Positions 24,955 through 33,470 are shown, counted from the stretch's first letter. The stretch: DNA of 41,809 nucleotides from Peptococcaceae bacterium (GCA_024655825.1 JANLFJ010000029.1:1-41809), one strand, 5' to 3'. Notes: generated by a model not told the origin, from the letters alone. A program made the numbers and translations.

Positions 24955-25881
24955 ATGGATTTAAAAGGTCGTGATTTTATCAGCCTGGCTGACTTCAGCC
25001 GGCAAGAGATTTGGTATTTGCTGGAGCTGGCCCGCGATTTGAAGGACAAGCAAAAAAAGGGCATCCCGCACAGGCTCCTTGAGGGGAAAACCCTGGCCAT
25101 GATCTTTCAAAAGGCCTCCACCCGCACCAGGGTTTCCTTTGAGGTGGCCATGTACCATCTGGGTGGACTGGCCATGTTTTTGAGCAAGAACGACCTGCAG
25201 ATCGGCAGGGGAGAGCCCATCCAGGATACAGCCAGGGTACTGGCGCGCTACTGCGACGGGATACTGATCAGGACTTTCAGCCACCAGGAGGTCCTGGATT
25301 TGGCCAGGTATTCCGATGTCCCGGTCATCAACGGGCTGACCGACGATTTTCATCCCACCCAGGTCCTGGCGGACCTGCTCACCATCTGGGAACACAAGGG
25401 CGACCTGAACGGTTTGAAGCTTGCTTTTATCGGGGACGGGAACAACGTGGCCAACAGCCTGTTGACCGGCGGGGCCATCATGGGGATGGAAGTGGCGGTC
25501 GCCTCCCCGCCGGGTTTTGCTCCGGACCCGCGGGTGGTGGAGAAGGCCAGAACGCTGGCCGGCAGCACAGGTAAAATAAGCGTGGTTTGTGACCCCCAGG
25601 AAGCGGTAAAAGGGTCCCAGGTGTTGTATACTGATGTCTGGGCCAGTATGGGACAGGAGGAAGAAGCCGCTACGCGCCGGAAAGCCCTCGCCGGGTACCA
25701 GGTAAACCGGGAATTGTTAAAACTGGCCGGCGAAGACGCTGTGGTCATGCACTGCCTGCCGGCACACCGCGGGGAAGAGATCACCGACGAAGTGATGGAA
25801 GGCCCGCAGTCCGTTATTTTCGACGAGGCGGAAAACAGGCTTCACGCCCACAAGGCCATTTTGGCGGCCTTGCTGGGTTAG
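24955..25881 (+). CDS. argF: Ornithine carbamoyltransferase
   Basis: Joins carbamoyl phosphate and ornithine to give citrulline. The 308-residue product has the carbamoyl-phosphate site [14 protein letters not shown], the second binding block [23 protein letters not shown] and the ornithine-loop [11 protein letters not shown]. Length is normal. ATG at 24955 was preferred to GTG at 24943 because the product then begins [15 protein letters not shown] as in homologues and GGGGAGTGAG lies upstream. Directly downstream of carB, which supplies its substrate. Confidence 0.97.
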   Translation: MDLKGRDFISLADFSRQEIWYLLELARDLKDKQKKGIPHRLLEGKTLAMIFQKASTRTRVSFEVAMYHLGGLAMFLSKNDLQIGRGEPIQDTARVLARYCDGILIRTFSHQEVLDLARYSDVPVINGLTDDFHPTQVLADLLTIWEHKGDLNGLKLAFIGDGNNVANSLLTGGAIMGMEVAVASPPGFAPDPRVVEKARTLAGSTGKISVVCDPQEAVKGSQVLYTDVWASMGQEEEAATRRKALAGYQVNRELLKLAGEDAVVMHCLPAHRGEEITDEVMEGPQSVIFDEAENRLHAHKAILAALLG

Positions 25882-25919
25882 CGAACATATCAATATTTCT
25901 GGGATTGGAGAGGAAAGAA

Positions 25920-27134
25920 ATGAAGAAGATTGAAAAGGTTGTCCTGGCCTATTCGGGCGGATTGGACACCTCCATAATCATTCCCTGGCTGAAAGAGAAT
26001 TACGGCTGCGAGGTCATTGCCATGTCCGCTGACCTGGGACAGGGCGAAGACCTGGAACCGTTGAGACAAAAGGCGATCAGGACGGGAGCCAGCAAGATTT
26101 ATATCGAAGACGTGAAGGAAGAGTTTGTGACCGGTTACATTTTTCCAACCCTGAAGGCGGGGGCGGTGTACGAGGGCAAGTATTTGCTCGGCACTTCTTT
26201 CGCCCGCCCGCTCATCGCCAAGAAGCTGGTGGAAGTCGCCTTGAAAGAGGGCGCCCAGGCGGTGGCCCACGGAGCAACGGGAAAAGGAAACGACCAGGTG
26301 CGCTTTGAGCTGGCGGTTAAGGCCCTTGCTCCCGACCTGAAGATAATCGCGCCCTGGCGCGAGTGGAATATCAGGTCAAGGGAGCAGGCAGTGGATTATG
26401 CCGCGGCGCGCGGCATACCTGTGCCCGTGACCAAAGACCGGCCTTACAGCATGGACGGCAACTTATGGCACTTGAGCCACGAAGGCGCCGACCTGGAAGA
26501 CCCCGGCAAGGAGCCGCCTGGAGATGTCCTGCTTGTCATTACCCCTCCTGAAAAGGCTCCTGACAAGCCGGAATACGTGGAAATCGAGTTTGAAAAAGGC
26601 GTGCCGGTGGCCATCAACGGTGAGAAATGCGGCCCGGTCCAGCTGATCGAAAAAGCCAACACCGCAGCGGCCAGGAACGGTGTGGGGATCGCCGACATCC
26701 TGGAAAACCGCTTGGTCGGCATGAAATCGAGGGGAGTCTATGAGACGCCGGGAGGCACAGTCCTTTATCTTGCCCACCAGGAACTGGAACTCCTCACCCT
26801 GGACAGGATCACGCTCCATTACAAGCAGTTGATTGCTCTCCGTTATGCTGAACTGGTTTACGACGGCGTCTGGTTCCACCCGCTGCGCGAGGCTCTCGAT
26901 GCCTTTGTCGACGTGACCCAGCAGACGGTTACAGGGAAAGTGCGGATGAAGCTGTACAAGGGCAACTGCACGCCTGCCGGCGCCGAATCGCCCTATTCAT
27001 TATATAACGAGGCCTTTGCCACCTTCGGCGAAGACAAGGTATACAACCAGAAAGACGCGGAAGGGTTCATCAATCTTTTCGGCCTGCCGCTCAAAGTGCG
27101 GGCCCTGATGAAGAAGAAGGCGGGATTGGTTTAA
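25920..27134 (+). CDS. argG: Argininosuccinate synthase
   Basis: Condenses citrulline and aspartate with ATP. The 404-residue product has the N-type ATP pyrophosphatase loop [16 protein letters not shown] at its start, then [16 protein letters not shown]-like sequence ([16 protein letters not shown]), [23 protein letters not shown] and the tail with [16 protein letters not shown] at 25920 follows GGAGAGGAAAG; an in-frame TTG at 25905 overlaps that site. A strong hairpin lies in the 53-base gap to argH. Confidence 0.97.
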   Translation: MKKIEKVVLAYSGGLDTSIIIPWLKENYGCEVIAMSADLGQGEDLEPLRQKAIRTGASKIYIEDVKEEFVTGYIFPTLKAGAVYEGKYLLGTSFARPLIAKKLVEVALKEGAQAVAHGATGKGNDQVRFELAVKALAPDLKIIAPWREWNIRSREQAVDYAAARGIPVPVTKDRPYSMDGNLWHLSHEGADLEDPGKEPPGDVLLVITPPEKAPDKPEYVEIEFEKGVPVAINGEKCGPVQLIEKANTAAARNGVGIADILENRLVGMKSRGVYETPGGTVLYLAHQELELLTLDRITLHYKQLIALRYAELVYDGVWFHPLREALDAFVDVTQQTVTGKVRMKLYKGNCTPAGAESPYSLYNEAFATFGEDKVYNQKDAEGFINLFGLPLKVRALMKKKAGLV

Positions 27135-27147
27135 TAGGATAATAGGC

Positions 27148-27169
27148 GGCCGGCTGGCGACAGCCGGCC
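27148..27169 (+). other. Hairpin with GNRA loop between argG and argH
   Basis: Nine G/C-rich base pairs (GGCCGGCTG with CAGCCGGCC) close a GCGA tetraloop, a GNRA-type sequence that makes very stable RNA hairpins. There is no T run, so it is probably not a terminator. It could protect the upstream message or mark a processing point. It ends just before the argH ribosome site. Confidence 0.6.
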
Positions 27170-27187
27170 TGGCAGGGGGTGACGATT

Positions 27188-28600
27188 GTGAAAAAACTGT
27201 GGGGCGGCCGCTTCCAGAAAAACACCGACGCGCTGGCGGAGGATTTTCATTCTTCCATCAGCTTTGACCGGCGCTTGTACCGTCATGACATACGCGGCAG
27301 CATCGCGCACGCCAGGATGCTGGGGGAGGAAGGCATTATCACCCGCCGGGAAGCGGCGCAGATCATAGCGGGACTTGAGGAGATCCTGCAGGAGATCGAG
27401 GACGGCAAAATACAGTTCTCACAGGAAGCCGAAGACATCCACATGCACATTGAAGCGGTTTTGACGGAAAAAATCGGGCCGGCGGGCAAAAAACTGCACA
27501 CCGGCAGGAGCCGGAACGACCAGGTGGCCCTTGATACCAGGCTTTTTGTCAGGGAAGAGATTGAAAAAACCAGGCTCTTGCTCCTTGACCTGGTGGACGT
27601 CCTGGTCGGGCTGGCCGGCGAACATGCGGAGACCATCATGCCAGGTTTTACCCACCTGCAGATTGCCCAGCCGGTGACCCTGGGCCACCACCTGCTCGCC
27701 TACACGGAAATGTTCAAACGCGATTACGGGCGGCTGGAGGACTGCCGCCGGCGGGCGGACGTCATGCCCCTGGGTTCGGGCGCCCTGGCCGGGACCACGT
27801 TTCCCCTGAATAGGGAAAAAGTCGCGCGGGAACTGGGGTTTTCCAGGGTTTCAGAAAACAGCATGGACAGCGTTTCCGACCGGGACTATATTATTGAGTT
27901 CCTGGCGGCGCTTTCGCTGGTGATGATGCACTTATCGCGCCTGGCCGAGGAGATTATCCTTTGGGCTAGCCAGGGCTTCGCCTTTGTGGAACTGGACGAC
28001 GCGTACAGCACGGGTTCGTCTATCATGCCGCAGAAGAAAAACCCCGACGTAGCCGAACTCGTCAGGGGAAAAACGGGCCGTGTTTACGGCGATTTGCTGG
28101 CCTTGCTGGCGGTTATGAAGGGGCTGCCCCTGGCCTACAACAAAGACATGCAGGAAGACAAGGAAGCCCTTTTTGACGGCGTCGACACCGTGCAAAAATG
28201 CCTGCTGGTTTTTGCGCCGATGCTGGCCACAGCCGTTTTCAGGAAAGAAGAGATGTACAAGGCCGCCGGGAAAGGTTTTTCCAACGCGACTGACCTGGCC
28301 GATTACCTGGTAAGAAAAGGGATGAGCTTCCGCGACGCCCATCGCCTCGCCGGGAGCCTGGTCAGCTACTGCGTTTCCTGCGGCAAGGTCCTGGAAGAGC
28401 TGACGCTGGAGGAAATGAAAAAGGCCGGCCGGGATACAGGAATGGAACTTGCGGACCGCATCGACAGCGATGTTTACGAAGCCCTCAGGCTTGAGAACGT
28501 GGTGGGGCGTCGGCTCACCCATGGGGGCACCGCGCCGGTCCGGGTCAGGGAAGCGGTTGAGCGGGCCAGAAGGTGGTTGGAAGAAAAAAGAGCTGAGTGA
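27188..28600 (+). CDS. argH: Argininosuccinate lyase
   Basis: Last step: splits argininosuccinate into arginine and fumarate. The 470-residue product begins MKKLWGGRFQKNTDAL as in the family, and has HTGRSRNDQVALD, the fumarase-superfamily signature GSSIMPQKKNPD, and the catalytic-region block FTHLQIAQPVTLGHHL. GTG at 27188 was preferred to GTG at 27179 because GGGGGTGA then lies at normal spacing. Its last seven codons and stop lie inside a 46-bp sequence that is repeated exactly 912 bases downstream. Confidence 0.97.
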   Translation: MKKLWGGRFQKNTDALAEDFHSSISFDRRLYRHDIRGSIAHARMLGEEGIITRREAAQIIAGLEEILQEIEDGKIQFSQEAEDIHMHIEAVLTEKIGPAGKKLHTGRSRNDQVALDTRLFVREEIEKTRLLLLDLVDVLVGLAGEHAETIMPGFTHLQIAQPVTLGHHLLAYTEMFKRDYGRLEDCRRRADVMPLGSGALAGTTFPLNREKVARELGFSRVSENSMDSVSDRDYIIEFLAALSLVMMHLSRLAEEIILWASQGFAFVELDDAYSTGSSIMPQKKNPDVAELVRGKTGRVYGDLLALLAVMKGLPLAYNKDMQEDKEALFDGVDTVQKCLLVFAPMLATAVFRKEEMYKAAGKGFSNATDLADYLVRKGMSFRDAHRLAGSLVSYCVSCGKVLEELTLEEMKKAGRDTGMELADRIDSDVYEALRLENVVGRRLTHGGTAPVRVREAVERARRWLEEKRAE

Positions 28601-28623
28601 CAAAACCTCAGCTTTTTTCTTTC
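28578..28623 (+). repeat. 46-bp direct repeat, copy 1 (argH terminator)
   Basis: Identical at every base to 29490-29535. It contains the end of argH, a hairpin with AGCTGAG (28591-28597) pairing with CTCAGCT (28607-28613), flanking A and T runs, and so acts as the argH terminator. The A/T flanks make it bidirectional. See copy 2 for the matching end of the convergent gene. Confidence 0.95.
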
Positions 28624-28767
28624 AATAGAGGGGTCATCAGTTTACTTTTATGCGGGAATATAATATAATAAAAACCAAGAAACCAAGCGAGTAAAGAGAT
28701 AAGTATATTTTGGTATGGAGATGCATATAATATGTCTACGGCACTGCCTAAAAAGGGTTTGATAGAT

Positions 28768-29112
28768 ATGGAATCTCGGGTAATCAGGATATCATCCAAA
28801 AAGCAAATAACTATACCCCAGGCGTTTTATGAAAAGCTTGGCCTAGGCCGGGAGGCAGAATGCATCCTAAAGGGCGATGAGTTAATTATTAGGCGGCTTG
28901 ATAAAGCTAGTGATGACTATTCTGACCTGATATTGCAAGACTTGGTTAACCAGGGTTACACAGGTGAAGAACTTGTGGAGCAATTCCGGAAGATGAAAGC
29001 CGGAATAAGATTAGCAGCTCAAAGGATGATAGATGATGCCGTCGCTATCGCTAAAAAAGATACTCGTGATAGGGAGTCGGTCCATAAAGAAATTTTTTCT
29101 GACGTGGAGTAG
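28768..29112 (+). CDS. AbrB-family antitoxin
   Basis: A 114-residue protein with an N-terminal SpoVT/AbrB swapped-hairpin DNA-binding domain: RVIRISSKKQITIPQAFYEKLGL followed by ECILKGDELIIRRL. The helical C-terminal 70 residues (DDYSDLILQDLVNQGYTGEELVEQF...) probably wrap the toxin. The gene ends five bases before a RelE-type toxin, the usual antitoxin-first order. ATG at 28768 puts AbrB residues at the N terminus; ATG at 28732 would add 12 residues but coincides with a TATAAT at 28726-28731 that may be the promoter -10. Base composition is visibly A/T-richer than argH. Confidence 0.85.
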   Translation: MESRVIRISSKKQITIPQAFYEKLGLGREAECILKGDELIIRRLDKASDDYSDLILQDLVNQGYTGEELVEQFRKMKAGIRLAAQRMIDDAVAIAKKDTRDRESVHKEIFSDVE

Positions 29113-29117
29113 TTGAT

Positions 29118-29417
29118 ATGCTACCCGTGCAATATTTGCCACAGGCCGAAAAATACTTCAAGAAGATCCGTGATCCCAAGCTTAAACGACGGTTTAAAGA
29201 GGCCATTGATGAGATAAGGGCAAACCCGGAAGCAGGAAAGATTAAAAAATATGACTTAGCCGGTATCATGGGTTATGACGTATACTACAATAACACCAAT
29301 TATGAAATAGCCTACAAGGTCGTTGAAATTGATGGAGAAACAATATTAATCATCCTGGCTGGAACCAGGGAAAACTTTTACGATGAGTTAAAAAAATACT
29401 TGAAAAGCCAAAGATGA
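29118..29417 (+). CDS. RelE/ParE-family toxin
   Basis: A 99-residue toxin of the RelE/ParE superfamily. The pattern is typical: PQAEKYFKKIRDPKLKRRFKEAIDEI, NPEAGKIKKYDLAGIMGYDVYYN, YEIAYKVVEIDGETILIILAGTRENFYDELKKYLK. RelE members cut mRNA on the ribosome and ParE members poison gyrase; the sequence does not settle which. The start is five bases after the antitoxin stop, and the pair is flanked by the 46-bp repeats. It is probably autoregulated by the AbrB partner. Confidence 0.85.
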   Translation: MLPVQYLPQAEKYFKKIRDPKLKRRFKEAIDEIRANPEAGKIKKYDLAGIMGYDVYYNNTNYEIAYKVVEIDGETILIILAGTRENFYDELKKYLKSQR

Positions 29418-29489
29418 GACTATTATTACAGAAAGACCGCCACATTATATTATGTTATATTATGCTATAGATTTATTAAGCACAGTAGC

Positions 29490-29535
29490 TGGAAGAAAAA
29501 AGAGCTGAGTGACAAAACCTCAGCTTTTTTCTTTC
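29490..29535 (+). repeat. 46-bp direct repeat, copy 2 (shared by the tauE-type gene end)
   Basis: Exact copy of 28578-28623. The stop codon of the convergent TauE-type gene (complement of 29520-29522) lies inside it, and its hairpin serves as that gene's terminator. So each copy supports one flanking gene: copy 1 holds the argH end and copy 2 the tauE-type end. Before the insertion one copy would have served both. Confidence 0.95.
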
Positions 29536-29879
29536 CTTTTGCTGAAAAACTCGTAAAATCCCATGATAACCAAAAACAAGCCGAATGTCTTTCTCAAAAG
29601 TCCCGCCTCGAACCTGTTGGCCAGGGTGGCGCCGAGCACGGCGCCTGCCAGCGTGCCCACGGTGAGAAAGGCGGCCAGCTTCACGTTTATGTTGTTCTGC
29701 CTGTAATGGGTGACGACGGCCACCAGCGCCGTGGGGATGAACGAGGCCAGGCAGACTCCCTGGGCCGTGTGCTGGTCGATATTCATCAAAATGACCAGGG
29801 CCGGAACCAGCAGGGTACCGCCGCCGATGGCCATCCCGCTCAAGATGCCTGTAAAAAGGCCTATTATATACACCATCAT
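29520..29879 (-). CDS. TauE/SafE-type permease, second half-protein
   Basis: A 119-residue membrane protein with four helices: VYIIGLFTGILSGMAIGGGTLLVPALVIL, then CLASFIPTALVAVVTHY, LAAFLTVGTLAGAVLGA and LRKTFGLFLVIMGFYEFF. This is one half of the usual eight-helix TauE/SafE (sulfite exporter/anion permease) fold, with the family Gly-Gly-Gly motif and the HTAQGVCLASFIP block. ATG overlaps the stop of the preceding half by one base (TGATG), so translation is coupled. The two halves probably form a heterodimer. Substrate (sulfite, sulfonate or similar anion) is inferred only from the family. Confidence 0.85.
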   Translation of the reverse strand: MMVYIIGLFTGILSGMAIGGGTLLVPALVILMNIDQHTAQGVCLASFIPTALVAVVTHYRQNNINVKLAAFLTVGTLAGAVLGATLANRFEAGLLRKTFGLFLVIMGFYEFFSKRKEKS

Positions 29880-30247
29880 CAAAAAATCATCCTGATTCCC
29901 GCCAAAAACATAAAAATCCCGAAAATCTGCTTCAGGCGAGGGGCGGGAATTGTCTCCATCAGCCTGGCGCCAAGATAGCCCCCGGCCATCCCGCTTAAGG
30001 CTATTTTCAGAGCCAGTCCCCAGTCGAGGTGCTGGCTGGTCTGGTAAATAAAAGCGCTGACGGCTGCCGTCGGCAGGATAATGGCCAGAGAAGTCCCGTG
30101 CGCGATATGCTGTTTTTCCCCCAGGAGCAATATCATTGACGGTATGAGAATGGTACCGCCGCCTATTCCGATAAACCCGTTGACAAACCCGGCAATGAAC
30201 CCGATTAATCCCAGCCGGCAGCCTGCCTGCAGCGAAAGCCGTATCAA
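29879..30247 (-). CDS. TauE/SafE-type permease, first half-protein
   Basis: A 122-residue membrane protein with four helices and the same repeat pattern as its partner: GLIGFIAGFVNGFIGIGGGTILIPSMILL, AHGTSLAIILPTAAVSAFIY, LKIALSGMAGGYLGARL and LKQIFGIFMFLAGIRMIF. Full TauE proteins are about 250 residues and arise from an internal duplication, so this and the next gene together equal one. TTG start behind AAGGAGG at eight bases. The open frame seen further upstream on the other frame is a shadow. Confidence 0.85.
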   Translation of the reverse strand: MIRLSLQAGCRLGLIGFIAGFVNGFIGIGGGTILIPSMILLLGEKQHIAHGTSLAIILPTAAVSAFIYQTSQHLDWGLALKIALSGMAGGYLGARLMETIPAPRLKQIFGIFMFLAGIRMIF

Positions 30248-30372
30248 ACAAAAAACCTCCTTGCCGCATTTAGTTTTTGCCGGAAGAAGGGATTTAATAC
30301 CGGCCTGAGAGGCGGCTGGCCGGCGGTCGCTGGCAGCTGGCGGCGCTGGTGGGTGTTAAAAGAGACTGGATG

Positions 30373-31113
30373 TTAATGTTGAAAGACTGTGAGTAAAAGA
30401 ATGAGCAATATGCCAAGCAAAAACCCGGTGCGGGCAAAGCTGGGGTGCCACCGGTACGCTTCAGGGATCAACTCGTTTTTTACAATGAAGGCCATTGCTC
30501 CGCCGGCCAGGGCCAGCAGCAGGCAGATGAACCTCCCGGAAATGGATACAAGCAAAAGTCCGAGGCAGGAGCCCAGGGGGGTGAAAAGGCTTATGGCAAG
30601 GCAGGTCAGGATTATACCCCGCTTCGACATCCCGCCCATATTGAGGGGCGCTGCAGTGGCCATGCCCTCAGGGATGTTGTGCAGACCTATGGACAGGGCA
30701 ATAAGAATTCCCAGGCTTTCTTTGGCCGAATAACCGACAGCGATGGCGATCCCCTCGGGCAGGTCGTGAAGCGCGATCCCCACGGCGATGAGATAGCCCA
30801 TTTTTAAAAACCGGCCCTGCAGGCCAAGAGGTCCGGCGTTTTGTAAACCGGGAAGCAGAGATATGACCAGGTCGAGTCCCAGCATAAACAGCAGCCCGAG
30901 AAGAAAGCCGCTCCAGGCGGTGAGCATGCTGCCGTAGTCAAGCGCTGAAGGGATGAGGTCAAAAACCACAACCGCTGTCATCACCCCGCCGGCAAACCCC
31001 AGAAGAACCGCCAGGACTCGTTCGCCCGGCCGCCCGAGGGCGACCACCGCCAGCGCTCCCAGCACGGTAGCCAGGCCTGCCAGCGTGCTTTGCCAGATCA
31101 CTTCATAAGCCAT
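30373..31113 (-). CDS. ZIP-family metal transporter
   Basis: A 246-residue zinc/iron permease of the ZIP family (GufA-like branch), which moves Zn or other divalent metals into the cytoplasm. Eight hydrophobic helices. The metal site is visible as IALHDLPEGIAIAVG in helix IV and LHNIPEGMATAAPL in helix V; the two HxxPEG motifs are the family hallmark. E in KNELIPEAY lies in helix VII. ATG start with GGGAG upstream. It runs in the same direction as the two TauE-type genes, but a 125-base gap separates them, so a shared transcript is uncertain. Confidence 0.93.
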   Translation of the reverse strand: MAYEVIWQSTLAGLATVLGALAVVALGRPGERVLAVLLGFAGGVMTAVVVFDLIPSALDYGSMLTAWSGFLLGLLFMLGLDLVISLLPGLQNAGPLGLQGRFLKMGYLIAVGIALHDLPEGIAIAVGYSAKESLGILIALSIGLHNIPEGMATAAPLNMGGMSKRGIILTCLAISLFTPLGSCLGLLLVSISGRFICLLLALAGGAMAFIVKNELIPEAYRWHPSFARTGFLLGILLILLLTVFQH

Positions 31114-31307
31114 TGCTTCTTCTCCCTGGAACCATCTCGTTTAATAACAAGATAGTAGGAGACGGCCTTAATTATTACAGCAAGTTGATTCTATTTTATT
31201 CGCCATTCCTTTTTCATCTACCCTCAAGGACAGGTTTGGATTTACAATATAATTAAGAAATGCTTCATAAGGCAAACAAAGCTCTTGCAAATATGACATA
31301 AAGCAGA

Positions 31308-31334
31308 TGCAACCTTAAGCCTGGGTTTGGTGTA
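31308..31334 (+). promoter_or_regulatory. Possible autoregulated ECF-type promoter
   Basis: TGCAAC (31308-31313) and TGTA (31331-31334) are 17 bases apart upstream of the sigma factor gene, similar to the AAC/CGT type sites used by ECF sigma factors. A conventional TATAAT also occurs at 31248-31253. Tentative. Confidence 0.25.
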
Positions 31335-31369
31335 TAGAACGGTGTGAGAAGATAAAGGGGTTTTCAAAT

Positions 31370-31945
31370 GTGGCCGATATAAATCTGAGCCTGATCCGCC
31401 GCTGTAAGCGGCGTGACAGGGAAGCCTTCTCCCTGCTGCTGTCCAGGTACGAAGGCGACCTGTTCCGGTTGTGTTGCAAGTACCTGGGAAACAAAGAAGA
31501 TGCCCTGGACGCCGTGCAGGACATTTTTATTAAGGTTTTCAAAAACATCGGCTCCTTTGATGAAAGCCGCGAATTTTTGCCCTGGTTGAAAAGGATAGCG
31601 GTTAATACCTGTTTGAATTACCGCCGGGACAAAGGAAAGAAACAGCACCTGTCGTTGGATTATGAGAATGAAAAGGGCTGGTCGATTGTCCAGAGTATTT
31701 CTGCGGCGGAAAATGTGGAAGAACAGGTTGCTGGTTTAACCGCGCAGGCGGCAATCCGGGAAGGACTGGCGCTTTTGCCCCCAGGTCCAAGAATGGTCCT
31801 AACGCTGCATTACCTGGAAGGGTTTTCTTACCAGGAGATGGCCGAAATCCTCAACCAGCCGCTGGGGACGGTAAAAAACAGCCTTTTCCGGGCTCGCGGC
31901 CTGCTGAAATCGGTTCTTCTCAGGAAAGGTTTGCTGGAGGTATAG
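31370..31945 (+). CDS. RNA polymerase sigma factor, ECF (SigW-like) family
   Basis: A 191-residue sigma-70 family protein with only regions 2 and 4. Region 2: FSLLLSRYEGDLFRLCCKYLGNKEDALDAVQDIFIKVFKNI. Region 4: LVLTLHYLEGFSYQEMAEILNQPLGTVKNSLFRARGLLK, with the helix-turn-helix. GTG start behind AAAGGGG. A zinc-finger anti-sigma gene follows after two bases, and ytfI and ytfJ follow that, so the four probably form an operon. The stimulus is unknown; the ytfIJ link suggests a sporulation or envelope role. Confidence 0.93.
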   Translation: MADINLSLIRRCKRRDREAFSLLLSRYEGDLFRLCCKYLGNKEDALDAVQDIFIKVFKNIGSFDESREFLPWLKRIAVNTCLNYRRDKGKKQHLSLDYENEKGWSIVQSISAAENVEEQVAGLTAQAAIREGLALLPPGPRMVLTLHYLEGFSYQEMAEILNQPLGTVKNSLFRARGLLKSVLLRKGLLEV

Positions 31946-31947
31946 GC

Positions 31948-32358
31948 ATGTGCAAGGTTAGTACGGAAATTTTAAACGAATATATCGACGGGACGATTGA
32001 TCCCCTGGAAAGGGTAGTCTTGGAAGAACACCTCAAGTCGTGCCCGCAGTGCCGCGGGGAATTAAACCGCCTGAAAATAGTCGATTGGGAGATGAGGCGG
32101 TTTTTCAACGAAGACCATGAAATTCCGCCTGAGCTTCCTTTGCTCACAGCCGTGGTTTTGCAAGCGTGTTTTAAGAGCGAAGCGGAAGAAGCGGAAAACA
32201 AAGGGTTTTCATTCAAAGACGCGGTGGAACTTCAGGTGCGCAATTTTCGAAATTCCTTCAAGTTTCTCAGCCTCCTGCCCGGCATAAACCGGCCCGAAAA
32301 GGCTTCCTTACCGCCAAGAAAAAAGAAATCCGTGCTGCGCAGGATTATCGGCTTATGA
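31948..32358 (+). CDS. Zinc-finger anti-sigma factor, apparently without membrane segment
   Basis: A 136-residue partner of the sigma factor. The ZAS motif H-x3-C-x2-C is visible in EEHLKSCPQCRGEL, after NEYIDGTIDPLERVVLEEHL. Typical members of this family have one membrane helix after the zinc domain; here the rest (residues 50-136) is charged, with only a modestly hydrophobic stretch (FRNSFKFLSLLPG) and a basic tail (RKKKSVLRRIIGL). It is therefore probably cytoplasmic, and the release signal may be internal, such as redox at the Cys-zinc site. The start is two bases after the sigma stop. Confidence 0.82.
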   Translation: MCKVSTEILNEYIDGTIDPLERVVLEEHLKSCPQCRGELNRLKIVDWEMRRFFNEDHEIPPELPLLTAVVLQACFKSEAEEAENKGFSFKDAVELQVRNFRNSFKFLSLLPGINRPEKASLPPRKKKSVLRRIIGL

Positions 32359-32373
32359 GATTCAGGTGATAAT

Positions 32374-33036
32374 ATGACTGGCTTATCGATTGTTGTTTTG
32401 TTTTTCGGCTCCCTTATTGTTATTCTGTTGCTGGCGCTCATTGCGCCAGTTCATTGCGTGTTTTACGGCACCTGGCGGGAAAAGGCGGCCGGGAGGCTGG
32501 CTGTCCGGATCGGCCCTGCTGAGATGGAAGCGACCTGGACGGGAGATTCCGGCAGCCGCATTACTGCCAGGGTAATCGGGCTTCGAGTGGTTGACAGAGA
32601 AGTCACCGGCAGTAAAAAGGAAAAGGAGACGACCCGGGAAAAGAAAAGAGATGGTTTTTCGCCGGCTGATTCGCTGGTCTTCATGGACCGGCAGTTTATT
32701 CGCTCACTGGCGGAGACGATGGTCAGGATTATTAAGTCAGCCGCGCCGCGCGTATTGGAAACGAAAGGGTTCCTGGGGTTTGGAGACCCTTATTATACAG
32801 GGCTTTTTGCTGCTGTAAGAAGCGTTGTTCCCGGGATTGGCATAGAACCGGACTTTACGCGGGAGGTGCATGACATTTCCGCCAAGCTGGAGGGAAGAAT
32901 AATTCTGATTGTCCTGCTGTTTCACGCGGGGAGATTTATCATTTCCAAGGAAGCCAGGCCGGTTTTGAAAAAAATGCTCCGGCGAAAAAAGGCTCAAAAG
33001 TTTGCAACCGGCACCGGCTCTCCGGTGTATAGATAG
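32374..33036 (+). CDS. ytfI: DUF2953 domain protein (YtfI-like)
   Basis: A 220-residue protein with one N-terminal membrane helix (about 5-24) followed by a soluble region and a hydrophobic hairpin near the end (IILIVLLFHAGRFI). The family signature G-F-L-G-x-G-D-P-Y-x-T-G is present at about residues 131-142, as FLGFGDPYYTGLF. In B. subtilis ytfI lies next to ytfJ, as here, and both are expressed in the forespore. The function is not known. It lies 15 bases after the anti-sigma gene. Confidence 0.85.
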   Translation: MTGLSIVVLFFGSLIVILLLALIAPVHCVFYGTWREKAAGRLAVRIGPAEMEATWTGDSGSRITARVIGLRVVDREVTGSKKEKETTREKKRDGFSPADSLVFMDRQFIRSLAETMVRIIKSAAPRVLETKGFLGFGDPYYTGLFAAVRSVVPGIGIEPDFTREVHDISAKLEGRIILIVLLFHAGRFIISKEARPVLKKMLRRKKAQKFATGTGSPVYR

Positions 33037-33083
33037 GTGCATGAATAAACGAAAAATAATATAGAAAGAAGGAGGCGTGAAGT

Positions 33084-33431
33084 ATGGATTATAAAGAGAA
33101 CCTGGAGACGCTTTTTGAAAAACTGGAGAGGTTTTTCCGGACAGAAACGGTGGTTGGAAAACCGTTGACTGTAGGCGATGTCACTCTCGTTCCCATCATT
33201 GAGGTGACCTTCGGCCTGGGGACAGGCGGCGGTTCCGGCAAAGACTCCAAGGGCAACGACGGGACAGGCGGCGGCGCCGGCGTGGGTGGAAAAATAGCTC
33301 CCAACAGCGTGCTGGTGATCAAAGGGGATGAGGTCACTTTAATGGCCCTGAAAGACAAGGGTTCGCTGGAAAGAATAATCGACATGGTCCCCGAAATCAT
33401 CAGCAAAGTCAAGGCGGACAAGGAAGAATAG
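33084..33431 (+). CDS. ytfJ: GerW-family sporulation protein YtfJ
   Basis: A 115-residue sporulation protein of the GerW/YtfJ family. Blocks are FRTETVVGKPLTVGDVTLVPIIEVTFGLGTGG, a Gly-rich loop with GGGAGVGGKIAPNSVLVI, and a C-terminal segment (LERIIDMVPEIISKV). YtfJ is made in the forespore; in several species loss affects germination. ATG start behind GAAGGAGG. It is the last gene of the sigma operon. Confidence 0.95.
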   Translation: MDYKENLETLFEKLERFFRTETVVGKPLTVGDVTLVPIIEVTFGLGTGGGSGKDSKGNDGTGGGAGVGGKIAPNSVLVIKGDEVTLMALKDKGSLERIIDMVPEIISKVKADKEE

Positions 33432-33470
33432 CCCCATATGCCAGCCCAAATGGCTAGCGTAATATTAATC

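Noticed and set aside
29880-30269. Extension of the second TauE half into a 249-residue frame
   Set aside because: The added N-terminal part is not hydrophobic or TauE-like and is a shadow of the first half-gene in another frame.
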